Of a stretch of 64,000 nucleotides of DNA, positions 14,976 to 24,026 are shown piece after piece. This DNA is from Streptomyces composti (GTDB lineage Bacteria; Actinomycetota; Actinomycetes; Streptomycetales; Streptomycetaceae): positions 17,636-81,635 of the forward strand of contig NZ_JAATEM010000033.1 of the NCBI RefSeq assembly GCF_012034205.1, given 5' to 3'. The translations under genes and the position numbers were made by a program. Below the pieces are notes generated by a model. That model ran no database searches, was not told where the DNA came from, and saw only the letters and a program-made list of their open reading frames with translations. Position 1 is the first letter of the stretch; every line of letters starts with the position of its first letter.

Positions 14976-16379
14976 ATGAACGCCCCGCACCCTCCGAAAG
15001 TGGCCGGAATCGATTCAACGGTTCCCGCCCCCGCACACACTGTCGGGCCCGTCGCCGCCGACAGCTCCGGTGCACCGCCCGGCCCGCAGCACGCACCGAG
15101 CGCGGTGCTCCAGGACCGGCTGGCCGGATGGGTCTCCGACCTCACGACCCTCCACGAGCTCACCGAGCGCCTGAACCGGACGAGCACGCTCGACGAGGCC
15201 ATGCGGGAACTGCTGCGCGCCGGAGCCGCCCTGGTGGGCGCCCGGCGCGGACTTGTCGTGCTGGAGCCCGCCGACGGCCTCGGCCCGGACACCACCGTCG
15301 GCCTCGGCCTCGCCCGCTCGGACCTCGGGCACATCGAGACGGTGCCGCGCAGCTCGCTGTCGTACGGCAGGATCCTCGACGGCCTGCCCGGCGCCGAGGA
15401 CGGCATCGCGGAGCCCGACCTGTTCGCCGAGAAGGGGCTCGACCCCCGGCACCGCGAGGTCGCCGCCCGCCTCGGCTACGCCGCCAGCTACGCGCTCCCG
15501 CTGGCCGCCGAGTCCGCGCAGCGCCTGGGCGCCGCGGTGTGGCTGTACGACGAGCCGGCCGAGCCCGGCGAACGCCAGCGGCACCTGGTCGGCCTGTACG
15601 CCCGCTACGCCGCCGAGCACCTGGCCCGCCTGGTGGAGCTGCACCGCACCCGTACGGCCATGGCCACCATGAGCGAGGAGCTGCTGCCCTCCCGGCTGCC
15701 GCGCGTCCCCGGCGTGCAGCTCGCCGCCCGGCACCGCACCTCCCCGCGCGGCGGCGGCGACTGGTACGACGCCCTGCCGCTGCCGGACGCGGCGCTCGGT
15801 CTGGCCGTGGGCTCCGTCACCGGGTCGGGACCGAGCGCGGTCGCCGCGATGGGCCGGCTGCGCGCCTCCCTGCGGGCGTACGCGGTGATGGAGGGCGAGG
15901 ACCCGGTCGCCGTCCTGTCCGACCTGGAACTGCTGCTGCGGCTCACCGAGCCGGCCCGGTCGGCCACCTCCCTGTTCGGCTACTGCGAACCGGCGCTGCG
16001 CAAGATCACCCTGGCCGGTGCCGGACACAGCCCCCCGCTGCTGATCGGGGAGCGCCGCACCGAGTTCGTGGAGACCTCGGTGTCGGCACCGCTCGGCATG
16101 CTCGCCTGCTGGGAGGCGCCGAGCGTGGAGATCCACGCCGAACCGGGAGAGACGGTTCTGCTGTACACCGACGGTCTGCTGCACCGCACCGGCGACCCCA
16201 CGGACCGCGCCTTCGCCCGGCTGCACGCGGCGGCCGCCGGGGTACCGAGACCGCTGCGGCGCGACCCGGACCCCGTCGTCGATCACATCCTGCGGACGAT
16301 GCTGCCGGAGGAGGCGGACGAGACGGACGGCACCGACCCGGGCGAGGACGTGGTGCTGCTGGCGGCGCGCTTCGAGTAG
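14976..16379 (+). CDS. GAF-PP2C (SpoIIE-type) phosphatase-like protein, 467 aa
   Basis: A GAF-like sensor domain (about residues 45-230) is followed by a SpoIIE/RsbU-type PP2C domain. The latter has GGGDWYDALPLPD, GAGHSPPLLI, LLYTDGLLHRTGD and a final EDVVLLAARF. The usual second metal-binding motif G-D-V-x-G-H-G reads GSVTGSG, so an Asp and the His are replaced by Ser. Such proteins usually dephosphorylate anti-anti-sigma factors; here activity may be reduced or lost. Two starts are possible, ATG at 14922 and 14976; neither has a strong ribosome-binding site. The downstream gene on the same strand starts 178 bp later. Confidence 0.85.
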   Translation: MNAPHPPKVAGIDSTVPAPAHTVGPVAADSSGAPPGPQHAPSAVLQDRLAGWVSDLTTLHELTERLNRTSTLDEAMRELLRAGAALVGARRGLVVLEPADGLGPDTTVGLGLARSDLGHIETVPRSSLSYGRILDGLPGAEDGIAEPDLFAEKGLDPRHREVAARLGYAASYALPLAAESAQRLGAAVWLYDEPAEPGERQRHLVGLYARYAAEHLARLVELHRTRTAMATMSEELLPSRLPRVPGVQLAARHRTSPRGGGDWYDALPLPDAALGLAVGSVTGSGPSAVAAMGRLRASLRAYAVMEGEDPVAVLSDLELLLRLTEPARSATSLFGYCEPALRKITLAGAGHSPPLLIGERRTEFVETSVSAPLGMLACWEAPSVEIHAEPGETVLLYTDGLLHRTGDPTDRAFARLHAAAAGVPRPLRRDPDPVVDHILRTMLPEEADETDGTDPGEDVVLLAARFE

Positions 16380-16557
16380 GCCGGTCCCTGCGGGCCTCCG
16401 GGCGTGCCCGCCGTCCTCGGGCGCGGCCGCCTGCGCGGCGACCGGCGTCACCGATCGGCACCGGTGACCCGTGACGTAAGAGGCGCTCACCTCCGGTGAC
16501 CGTTTCGGCGCGACCGTACGATGGAGGGCGGTCCAGTGCCGTATCGAGGAGGATGAC

Positions 16558-18015
16558 GTGGCCGACGAGCTCACCCCGGAGACCCCGGAAGAGACCGAAG
16601 AGCCCATCAAGCAGCGCAAGAACGGCCTGTACCCGGGCGTGTCCGACGAGCTGGCCGAGAACATGAAGACCGGCTGGGCCGACACGGAGCTGCACGACCT
16701 GGAGCCGATCCCGCAGGCGGCCGAGACCGCCGCCCGCCGCGCCCGGCTCTCCGCGCGCTTCCCCGGCGAGCGCCTGGTGATCCCCGCGGGCAACCTCAAG
16801 ACGCGTTCGAACGACACGGACTACCCCTTCCGCGCCTCGGTCGAGTACGCGTACCTCACCGGCAACCAGACCGAGGACGGCGTCCTCGTCATGGAGCCCA
16901 CCGCCGACGGCCACCGGTCGACGATCTACCTCCGGCCGCGCTCCAACCGGGAGAACGGCGAGTTCTGGCTGGACGGCCACGGCGAACTGTGGGTCGGCCG
17001 CCGCCGCTCCCTCACCGAGGCGGAGAAGCTCTACGGCATCCCCGCGTCCGACGTGCGCGAGCTGCCCGACGCGCTGCGTGAGGCCACCGGCCCGGTCCGC
17101 GTGGTGCGCGGCCACGACGCCGGCATCGAGGCCGCGCTGACCGACAAGGTCACCGCCGAGCGCGACGAGGAGCTGCGGGTCTTCCTCTCCGAGATGCGGC
17201 TGGTGAAGGACGACTTCGAGATCGGCGAGCTGCAGAAGGCCGTCGACTCGACGGTGCGCGGCTTCGAGGACGTGGTGAAGGTCCTCGACAAGGCCCAGGC
17301 GACCAGCGAGCGCTACATCGAGGGCACCTTCTTCCTGCGCGCCCGCGTGGAGGGCAACGACGTCGGCTACGGCTCCATCTGCGCGGCCGGCCCGCACGCC
17401 ACCACGCTGCACTGGGTGCGCAACGACGGCCCGGTCCGCGCCGGCGACCTGCTGCTGCTCGACGCGGGCGTCGAGACGCACACGTACTACACGGCCGACG
17501 TCACCCGCACCCTGCCGATCAGCGGCCGCTACACCGAGCTGCAGAAGAAGATCTACGACGCGGTGTACGACGCCCAGGAGGCCGGGATCGCGGCGGTGAA
17601 GCCGGGCGCCAAGTACCGGGACTTCCACGACGCGGCCCAGCGGGTGCTGGCCGAGCGGCTCGTGGAGTGGGGCCTGGTCGAGGGCCCCGTGGAGCGGGTG
17701 CTCGAGCTGGGGCTGCAGCGCCGCTGGACCCTGCACGGCACCGGCCACATGCTCGGCATGGACGTCCACGACTGCGCCGCCGCACGGACCGAGACATATG
17801 TCGACGGCACGCTGGAGCCCGGCATGGTGCTCACCGTCGAGCCCGGTCTGTACTTCCAGGCGGACGACCTGACCGTGCCGGAGGAGTACCGGGGCATCGG
17901 CGTCCGCATCGAGGACGACATCCTGGTCACGGAGGACGGCAACCGGAACCTCTCCGCCGCCCTGCCCCGGCGCTCGGACGAGGTCGAGGCCTGGATGGCG
18001 TCTCTCCAGGGCTGA
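16558..18015 (+). CDS. pepP: Xaa-Pro aminopeptidase (aminopeptidase P), 485 aa
   Basis: An N-terminal creatinase-like domain (about residues 60-190) precedes a pita-bread metallopeptidase domain. Metal ligands are visible: LLLDAGVETHTYYTADVTRT (two Asp), HGTGHMLGMDVHD (His), MVLTVEPGLYF (Glu) and RIEDDILVTEDG (Glu). It removes N-terminal residues preceding proline, in the cytoplasm. The length agrees with the family. GTG at 16558 follows GAGGAGG. A perfect hairpin terminator lies 16 bp after the stop. Confidence 0.95.
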   Translation: MADELTPETPEETEEPIKQRKNGLYPGVSDELAENMKTGWADTELHDLEPIPQAAETAARRARLSARFPGERLVIPAGNLKTRSNDTDYPFRASVEYAYLTGNQTEDGVLVMEPTADGHRSTIYLRPRSNRENGEFWLDGHGELWVGRRRSLTEAEKLYGIPASDVRELPDALREATGPVRVVRGHDAGIEAALTDKVTAERDEELRVFLSEMRLVKDDFEIGELQKAVDSTVRGFEDVVKVLDKAQATSERYIEGTFFLRARVEGNDVGYGSICAAGPHATTLHWVRNDGPVRAGDLLLLDAGVETHTYYTADVTRTLPISGRYTELQKKIYDAVYDAQEAGIAAVKPGAKYRDFHDAAQRVLAERLVEWGLVEGPVERVLELGLQRRWTLHGTGHMLGMDVHDCAAARTETYVDGTLEPGMVLTVEPGLYFQADDLTVPEEYRGIGVRIEDDILVTEDGNRNLSAALPRRSDEVEAWMASLQG

Positions 18016-18030
18016 CATCCCCCGACGCCG

Positions 18031-18064
18031 AAGAGGCCGGGTACCGCTGGGTACCCGGCCTCTT
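18031..18064 (+). terminator. Perfect 15-bp hairpin after pepP
   Basis: AAGAGGCCGGGTACC (18031-18045) and GGTACCCGGCCTCTT (18050-18064) form a 15-bp stem with loop GCTG. The gene on the other side converges on it, so it can act in both directions. Confidence 0.9.
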
Positions 18065-18165
18065 CCGCTCACGGCTTCCGGTCCGCCTGGAACCCAGGGG
18101 GCAAAGGCTCGCGGACCTCAGGCGGGAGGCGCCCGCGCAGGCCCGCCCGCCGGGCCGCACCGCCG

Positions 18166-18630
18166 TCACACCGCCATCAGGGGGGCGTCTTCCCGCCATT
18201 TGAGGATCTTGTCGAAGCTCAGCACCGCGCCGCCGCGGCCGGGCTGGGTGCCGAAGTGGACGTGGTCGGCGAGTTCCTGGATGAGGCAGAGGCCGCGGCC
18301 GTGCTCCGCGTCGGCGGGAGCCGGGCGGGCGGGGAGCCGGGAACGGGAGCCGGCCCCGGCGGAGAAGCCGGGGCCGGCGTCGGCGACCTCGATGCGGCAC
18401 TTCTCGCCGTCCAGATAGGCGGTGACCCGGTAGGCCTCGGAGGAGGCACCGCGGGCGCCGTCGCCGCCGTGCTCGACGGCGTTGGCGCAGGCCTCGCTGA
18501 GGGCGACGGACAAGTCGTAGGAGACGTCGGGGTCGACGCCCGCGGTCTCCATCGTGCCGAGCAGCAGGCGCCGGGCGAGCGGCACGCTGGCAGCCTCACG
18601 CCGCAGTTGGAGTGACCACCAGATGCTCAT
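18166..18630 (-). CDS. RsbW-like ATP-binding protein (HATPase_c), 154 aa
   Basis: The boxes of a GHKL ATPase are clear: LSVALSEACANAVEHG (N box), VADAGPGF (G1) and EHGRGLCLIQELADHV (G2). It has the compact size of SpoIIAB/RsbW anti-sigma factor kinases. The N-terminus MSIWWSLQLRREAASVPLARRLL is standard for the Streptomyces subfamily. No sigma factor is adjacent. It converges with pepP and is divergent from the copper region. Confidence 0.85.
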   Translation of the reverse strand: MSIWWSLQLRREAASVPLARRLLLGTMETAGVDPDVSYDLSVALSEACANAVEHGGDGARGASSEAYRVTAYLDGEKCRIEVADAGPGFSAGAGSRSRLPARPAPADAEHGRGLCLIQELADHVHFGTQPGRGGAVLSFDKILKWREDAPLMAV

Positions 18631-18850
18631 GCTCCAGCCTCCAGGCCGCGCCTCGACATACCGTTACGTATTGCCCTGGGTGCTCACGTGTAAGCGTGAA
18701 GTTGACGTGATGCCGCCCATATGGCGGGTGTGCCGGGAAGCCGATCGGTGTATGTGGGGCGGTCGGCGGCCAAGGCGACCTTCCGGTCGAACCTCATCTT
18801 CGGGACCTGCCGTACGGCGCCCGGGGGCCCGGTGCGATGATGGGCCCGCC

Positions 18851-19663
18851 ATGTCTGCCCCCCACCCGCGTACGACGCGCACCGGAGCAGGGCTCCGGAT
18901 CATGCGGGCCGCGGTGTTCGCCGCGGTCTGTGTCGTGCTGGCCGGGGCAGGTCACACGATCACCTCCTGCACCGCCGTTCCGCTGTGGGCGCTGGGCGCC
19001 GGTTTCCTCGCGGCGCTGGCGGTCGCGGTGCCGCTGGCGGGGCGTCCCCGCTCGCTGCCGGGGACGGCGGCCATGCTGACGGTCGGTCAGACGGCGCTGC
19101 ACACGCTGTTCGGGCTGGGGCAGCACGGGGCCGGTTCGCCGGCCGGGGCGCGGCTCTCCGACGCGGCACTGGTCGAACGGGCGGCGCGGCTGGCCTGCGG
19201 TCCCCACGAGGGGGCGATCAGTGCGGCACGGGCGCGGCAGATCCTGACCGACGCGCGGGTGCTCCCCGCGGGCGGCGACCCGCACGCCGGGCACGTCCTG
19301 ACGGACTCGGTGTCCTCGGCCGGCGCCCCGGTGTCACTGCTGCCGTCCCTGCCGATGCTGCTGGTGCACGTCCTGGCGGCGCTCGCCACGGGCTGGCTGC
19401 TGCGGCACGGCGACCTCGCACTGCTGCGGCTCGCCGACCTGTCGGCCCACGGCGTCACCGAGGGCGCACTCATGCGGTCGCTGCGTGCCGCGATCGCCCT
19501 GGTGTGTGTGCTGCGCGCGGGGCTGCCCGGCGCGCCGGAAGCCGCGCCGAGGACACCGACGCCGCAGCTCACGCCGCCGCCGCCGCACACCACCGCACTC
19601 CACCACACGGTGATCCGGCGCGGCCCGCCCGCCGGCCGCACCGCACTCGCGCTCGCCGCCTGA
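18851..19663 (+). CDS. Membrane protein with Pro-rich C-terminus, copper-region gene, 270 aa
   Basis: Four hydrophobic segments are visible: AAVFAAVCVVLAGAGHTI, LWALGAGFLAALAVAVPLAG, LPMLLVHVLAALATGWLL and a C-terminal ALMRSLRAAIALVCVLRAGL. The loop between helices has GLGQHGAGSP and later HAGH, histidines that could bind metal. The C-terminus is Pro/Thr/His-rich and disordered. It precedes the ycnI-sco-pcuAC-copCD cluster in the same direction but a terminator-like hairpin separates them. A copper-related role is inferred from position only. Confidence 0.7.
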   Translation: MSAPHPRTTRTGAGLRIMRAAVFAAVCVVLAGAGHTITSCTAVPLWALGAGFLAALAVAVPLAGRPRSLPGTAAMLTVGQTALHTLFGLGQHGAGSPAGARLSDAALVERAARLACGPHEGAISAARARQILTDARVLPAGGDPHAGHVLTDSVSSAGAPVSLLPSLPMLLVHVLAALATGWLLRHGDLALLRLADLSAHGVTEGALMRSLRAAIALVCVLRAGLPGAPEAAPRTPTPQLTPPPPHTTALHHTVIRRGPPAGRTALALAA

Positions 19664-19760
19664 CACGGCGCCGCTCCCGGTTCCGCGGAGGGGACGCCAC
19701 GGCCTCGTCGGGAACAGGACCGGGTTGCCCCGGACCGACCGGCCGAGAAGGGGTACGGCG

Positions 19761-19783
19761 CGGGCCTCCTCCGAGGAGGCCCG
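19761..19783 (+). terminator. Hairpin between the membrane protein gene and ycnI
   Basis: CGGGCCTCCT and AGGAGGCCCG form a perfect 10-bp stem with a 3-nt loop, midway in the 246-bp gap, so the copper gene cluster probably starts its own transcript at ycnI. Confidence 0.65.
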
Positions 19784-19909
19784 GCATGCACGGGTGCGTC
19801 CCCGCGTCTCCGCGTGCGCCCGGTCCGCCCCCGGCGGGGGTGCCGTCCGCGTACGCGTCACCGTCCGTGAAACCGAAGAGAACACGAAGAGAAGCGGAGT
19901 GCTTCTGCC

Positions 19910-20650
19910 ATGAAGGCTTCCCGTATCGCCGCCGCCGCTGCCGTCGCCGGTGCCGCCGTGCTCGCCCTGTCCGCCCCCGCCGTCGCGCATGTGACGGTGC
20001 AGCCGGAGGGCGAGGCCGCGAAGGGCTCGTACGCGGTCGTCGACTTCAAGGTCCCCAATGAGCGGGACGACGCCTCGACCACCAAGCTCGAGGTGACCTT
20101 CCCCGCCGACCACCCGCTGGCGTCGGTGATGCCGCAGCCGGTGCCCGGCTGGAAGGCCGAGGTCACCAAGTCCAAGCTGGACAAGCCGCTCGAGCTGCAC
20201 GGCAAGAAGATCGACGAGGTGGTCAGCAAGGTCACCTGGACCGCCGACGGCAAGGGCATCGAGCCCGGCTTCTTCCAGAAGTTCCCGGTGTCCATCGGCA
20301 CACTGCCCGAGGACGCCGACGAGCTCGCCTTCAAGGCCCTGCAGACGTACTCCGACAAGGAGGTCGTCCGCTGGATCGAGGTGCCGCAGAAGGGCCAGGA
20401 GGAGCCGGACAACCCGGCGCCGGTCCTCGCCCTGTCCGAGGCCCCCGAGGACGGCCGGCACGGCGCCTCCGACGGCAAGGCGGAGGACGGGACCGAGAAC
20501 GCCGCCGCCGGGACCGGCGCCGCGGACTCCGAGGAGTCCGGCGGCGGCACCGACACCACCGCCCGGGTCCTGGGCGTCGTCGGCATCGTGGTCGGTGCCG
20601 CGGGCGTCGCCTACGGCGTGCTGGCCGGCCGCCGGCGCTCCACGACCTGA
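19910..20650 (+). CDS. YcnI-family (DUF1775) copper-binding protein, 246 aa
   Basis: A Sec signal peptide ends at APAVA, so the mature protein begins with His (HVTVQPEG), the residue used by this family to bind Cu(II). The DUF1775 beta-sandwich follows (KVPNERDDASTTKLEVTFPADHPLASV ... PVPGWKAEV) with the conserved tryptophan. An acidic linker (about residues 165-210) precedes a C-terminal transmembrane helix and RRRSTT tail. It is an outward-facing membrane-anchored copper protein. The clustered Sco, PCuAC and CopCD genes make a role in copper delivery or tolerance likely. Confidence 0.9.
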   Translation: MKASRIAAAAAVAGAAVLALSAPAVAHVTVQPEGEAAKGSYAVVDFKVPNERDDASTTKLEVTFPADHPLASVMPQPVPGWKAEVTKSKLDKPLELHGKKIDEVVSKVTWTADGKGIEPGFFQKFPVSIGTLPEDADELAFKALQTYSDKEVVRWIEVPQKGQEEPDNPAPVLALSEAPEDGRHGASDGKAEDGTENAAAGTGAADSEESGGGTDTTARVLGVVGIVVGAAGVAYGVLAGRRRSTT

Positions 20651-20743
20651 CCCGCACCCTTTTCCACGGCGTGCACCGGGACCGGCCACGGCCCCGTGTC
20701 CTCCCGGTGCACGCCGGATCACTCACCTCCGGGGACACCTCAC

Positions 20744-21400
20744 ATGCGCAACAAGACCCTGACGGCGGCGGCCCTGCTCGCCGCCACCCTGACCCTCACC
20801 GCCTGCGGCACCGACGACGGGGACAGCGGCGACGCCCCCGTCACCGTGGTCTCCGAGGAGGCCGGTCAGAAGAAGGCGGCCACCGTTCTCGACAAGCCCT
20901 TCGAGAAGCCGGACCTGGTCCTCACCGACACCGACGGCAAGCCCTACGACTTCCGCGAGGAGACGGCGGGCAAGCCCACGCTGATCTACTTCGGCTACAC
21001 CCACTGCCCCGACGTGTGCCCGCTGACGATGAACAACATCGCGGTGGCCAAGAAGCAGCTGCCCAAGGAGCAGCAGGACAAGCTGCAGATCGTCTTCGTC
21101 ACCACCGACCCGAAGCGGGACACCCCGAAGGAACTCGGCAAGTGGCTCAAGGGCATCGACCCCCAGGTCACCGGCCTCACCGGTGACTTCGACACCATCC
21201 AGGCCGGCGCCCGCACCCTCGGCATCTCCATCGACCCGCCGCGCAAGGACGACAACGGCAAGATCGTCTCGGACCACGGCACCCAGGTCGTCGCCTTCAA
21301 CCCGAAGACCGACGCCGGCTACCTCTTCTACGGTGACGACGCCACCGTCCAGGACTACGCCAAGGACCTCCCGAAGATCATCAAGGGGGAGAACCCGTGA
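20744..21400 (+). CDS. sco: Sco-type copper chaperone lipoprotein (Sco1/SenC family), 218 aa
   Basis: The lipobox LTAC ends a signal peptide that begins MRNKTLTAAALLAATLTL. The thioredoxin-like domain has the copper-binding CxxxC in YFGYTHCPDVCPLTMNNIA and a later histidine in VSDHGTQVVAF. Sco proteins insert copper into the CuA site of cytochrome c oxidase on the outer face of the membrane. An orthologue works with the ECuC protein and a DyP peroxidase in Streptomyces lividans, the same gene order as here. The next gene overlaps its stop (GTGA), so translation is probably coupled. Confidence 0.92.
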   Translation: MRNKTLTAAALLAATLTLTACGTDDGDSGDAPVTVVSEEAGQKKAATVLDKPFEKPDLVLTDTDGKPYDFREETAGKPTLIYFGYTHCPDVCPLTMNNIAVAKKQLPKEQQDKLQIVFVTTDPKRDTPKELGKWLKGIDPQVTGLTGDFDTIQAGARTLGISIDPPRKDDNGKIVSDHGTQVVAFNPKTDAGYLFYGDDATVQDYAKDLPKIIKGENP

Positions 21401-21864
21401 GGCGGCTCGCGGTCGCGGCCGGGGTCGTCGCGGGGGCGCTCACCCTGGCCGGCTGCGGCGGCTCGGACTCCGGGGCGGACGCGGCATCGGACAAGGCGGA
21501 GCTGTCCGTCACCGGTGCGTACATGCCGCAGCCGGTGTCGGACATGGCGGCCGGGTTCTTCACCATCACCAACAAGGGCGGCGCCGACGACCGGCTGACC
21601 TCGGTCAGCAGCGACATCGCCGGCCAGGTCACCGTGCACGAGACCGTCGACGGCTCGATGCAGGAGGTCGAGAGCCTCGAGATCCCGGCGCACGGTCGGC
21701 TGGTGCTGAAGAGCGGCGGCAACCACCTGATGTTCGAGGAGCTGAAGCGCAAGCCGAAGGAGGGCCAGAAGGTCACCGTCGAGCTGCGGTTCGCCCACTC
21801 CGACCCCGTCACGGTCGACATCCCGGTGAAGCCGGCCACCTACACCCCGAAGCACGGACACTGA
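21397..21864 (+). CDS. PCu(A)C-type copper chaperone lipoprotein, 155 aa
   Basis: The lipobox LAGC follows a short signal sequence. The domain holds the Met/His motif of PCuAC proteins: GAYMPQPVSDMAAGFFTI, then VTVHETVDGSMQEV and GGNHLMFEEL. It carries Cu(I) outside the membrane and passes it to Sco and oxidase. The GTG start overlaps the sco stop by one base. It corresponds to the ECuC gene of S. lividans by order and type. Confidence 0.92.
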   Translation: MRRLAVAAGVVAGALTLAGCGGSDSGADAASDKAELSVTGAYMPQPVSDMAAGFFTITNKGGADDRLTSVSSDIAGQVTVHETVDGSMQEVESLEIPAHGRLVLKSGGNHLMFEELKRKPKEGQKVTVELRFAHSDPVTVDIPVKPATYTPKHGH

Positions 21865-21878
21865 GGGAGACCACCCCC

Positions 21879-24020
21879 GTGACCACCCAGACCATCGCCC
21901 CCCGCGTCCGGACCCTGCTCGTCCTGCTGCTGGCCGTCGCCGGCACGCTCCTGGCGGGTGCCGCGCCCGCCTCCGCGCACGCCGCGCTGACCGGCAGCGA
22001 CCCCCGGCAGGGGGCGGTGGTCGACAAGGCGCCCGCCAAGGTCTCGCTCACCTTCTCCGAGCCGATCGCGGTCAGCGACGACGCCGTGCGCGTCCTCGAC
22101 CCCAAGGGCGAGCGCGTCGACCGGGGCGAGGTGTCCAACCCGGAGGGCACCACCTACACGGTGCGCCTGCTCAGCGGGCTGCCCGACGGCACGTACACGG
22201 TGACCTACCAGGTGGTGTCGGCGGACAGCCACCCCGTCACGGGTGCCTTCACCTTCTCCATCGGCGCGCCCTCCGAGACCACCGTGTCGGCCTCCGCGCA
22301 GGCCTCGGACGAGGGCCCGGTCGGCTGGCTGTACGGCGCCGGACGGTATGTGTCCTACGCCGGGTTCGTGGTGCTCGTCGGTGCGGCCGCCTTCGTGCTG
22401 GCCTGCTGGCCGCACGGGTCCGGGGTGCGGGCGCTGCAACGGCTGGTGGTCGCCGGCTGGCTGGCGCTGACCTCGGCCACCCTGGCGCTGCTGCTCCTGC
22501 GCGGCTCCTACACCGGCTCGGGGAAGATCGGGGACGTCTTCGATCTTTCGCTGCTCGGTGAGGTGCTGCAGACCAAGACGGGCGCGGCGCTGGTGTCCCG
22601 GCTGCTGCTGCTCGCGGCGGCTGCGCTGTTCATCGCGGTGTTCTTCGGCGCGTACGACAAGCGGGACGACGAGGAGAAGCGGGATCTGGCCTTCGGTCTG
22701 GCGATCGGCGGCACGGTGGTGGCGACCGGTCTTGCGGCGACTTGGGCGCTGTCCGAGCACGCCTCCACCGGGCTCCAGCCGGGCATCGCCATGCCGGTCG
22801 ACGTGATCCATCTGCTGGCCGTCGCCGCCTGGCTCGGCGGGCTCACCGCCCTGCTGGTGGCGCTTCACCGGGCACCGGCCGAGACCCCGGTCGGCCGGGA
22901 CGCGGTCCGGCGGTTCTCCCGGCTGGCCTTCGGCAGTGTGCTCGTCCTGGCCGTCACCGGGATCTACCAGAGCTGGCGTCAGCTCGGCTCCTGGTCGGCG
23001 TTCACCGACACGCGGTACGGGCAGCTGCTGCTGGCGAAGATCGGCCTGGTGGCGGTGCTCGTCGGGATCGCCTATGTCTCGCGGACGTGGACGGCCCGGC
23101 TGGCGGAGACTCCCCAGCGGGAGGAGTCCAGGAAAACCAAGGAGGCCACCGAGGCCAGGAAGGCCGCGCAGCACGCGGGCGCCGTGGCGCAGGGGGGCGG
23201 CACGGGCAAGGGTGCGGCCGCGAGCGGCGCGGCCGAGGGCGGTGCCGCGGGAGCCGGTGCGGCTGGCAAGGGCACCTCCGGTGAGGCCGACGAGGGCAGC
23301 AGCGCTTCGGACGAGGCTGGTACGGGTGACGGCTCGGCGAGCGAGGCCGGTGACGGCACACCCTCCGCAGGCGACGCCGGGAAGAACGCCGCACCCGCCG
23401 GAAAGGCCGCCGACGCCACCGGCTCGGTGCGGGCCGCGCAGCTCGCCCGGCAGCGGGCCGCCGTGGAGGCGGCCCGGCGGAAGCGGCTGCGGGACGCCGA
23501 CCCCAATCGCTCCGGTCTGCGCCGTTCCGTGCTCGCGGAGGCAGGCGTCGCCGTCGTACTGCTCGCCGTGACGACCGTGCTGACGCAGACGGAGCCGGGG
23601 CGCACCGTACAGGAGGCCGCCGCGGCCACCTCGTCCTCCTCTTCCTCTTCGTCGTCCGCCGCCTCCGGGCAGGGATCCGGCGCGGTCACCCTGAACATGC
23701 CGTTCGACACCGGCGGCAAGGACGGCAAGGGCGTGGTGACCATCGACCTGGACCCGGCGCAGGTGGGCAGCAACGCCGTGCATGTCTATGTGGAGGGCCC
23801 CGACGGCAAGCCCTACGACATCCCCGAGGTCAAGATCGCCTTCACCCTGGAGGCCAAGGACATCGGGCCGCTGCCGGTCGCGCCCGATCACCTCTCCACC
23901 GGACACTGGTCCGCGAGCGGGGTGCAGATCCCCATGGCCGGTGACTGGAAGATCGAGGCGACCGTGCGGACCTCCGACATCGACCAGGTGACCGTCTCCA
24001 AGAACACTCAGATCGGCTGA
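21879..24020 (+). CDS. CopC-CopD fusion copper transport protein, 713 aa
   Basis: After the signal peptide the mature chain starts HAALTGSDPRQG, the CopC domain with the N-terminal copper-binding His. A CopD membrane domain with about eight helices follows (about residues 145-410). Then comes an unusual Gly/Ala/Glu/Lys low-complexity cytoplasmic stretch of about 130 residues (about 410-540), one more helix (LAEAGVAVVLLAVTTVL) and an extracytoplasmic C-terminal domain (about 600-713). The protein is of the YcnJ/CopCD type that moves copper across the membrane. GTG at 21879 follows GGGAGA and lies 14 bp after the previous stop. Confidence 0.9.
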   Translation: MTTQTIAPRVRTLLVLLLAVAGTLLAGAAPASAHAALTGSDPRQGAVVDKAPAKVSLTFSEPIAVSDDAVRVLDPKGERVDRGEVSNPEGTTYTVRLLSGLPDGTYTVTYQVVSADSHPVTGAFTFSIGAPSETTVSASAQASDEGPVGWLYGAGRYVSYAGFVVLVGAAAFVLACWPHGSGVRALQRLVVAGWLALTSATLALLLLRGSYTGSGKIGDVFDLSLLGEVLQTKTGAALVSRLLLLAAAALFIAVFFGAYDKRDDEEKRDLAFGLAIGGTVVATGLAATWALSEHASTGLQPGIAMPVDVIHLLAVAAWLGGLTALLVALHRAPAETPVGRDAVRRFSRLAFGSVLVLAVTGIYQSWRQLGSWSAFTDTRYGQLLLAKIGLVAVLVGIAYVSRTWTARLAETPQREESRKTKEATEARKAAQHAGAVAQGGGTGKGAAASGAAEGGAAGAGAAGKGTSGEADEGSSASDEAGTGDGSASEAGDGTPSAGDAGKNAAPAGKAADATGSVRAAQLARQRAAVEAARRKRLRDADPNRSGLRRSVLAEAGVAVVLLAVTTVLTQTEPGRTVQEAAAATSSSSSSSSSAASGQGSGAVTLNMPFDTGGKDGKGVVTIDLDPAQVGSNAVHVYVEGPDGKPYDIPEVKIAFTLEAKDIGPLPVAPDHLSTGHWSASGVQIPMAGDWKIEATVRTSDIDQVTVSKNTQIG

Positions 24021-24026
24021 ACCACC

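Noticed and set aside
14396..14979. Several overlapping open frames in the long gap before the PP2C gene
   Set aside because: Short, mutually overlapping, no coding bias and no family features.
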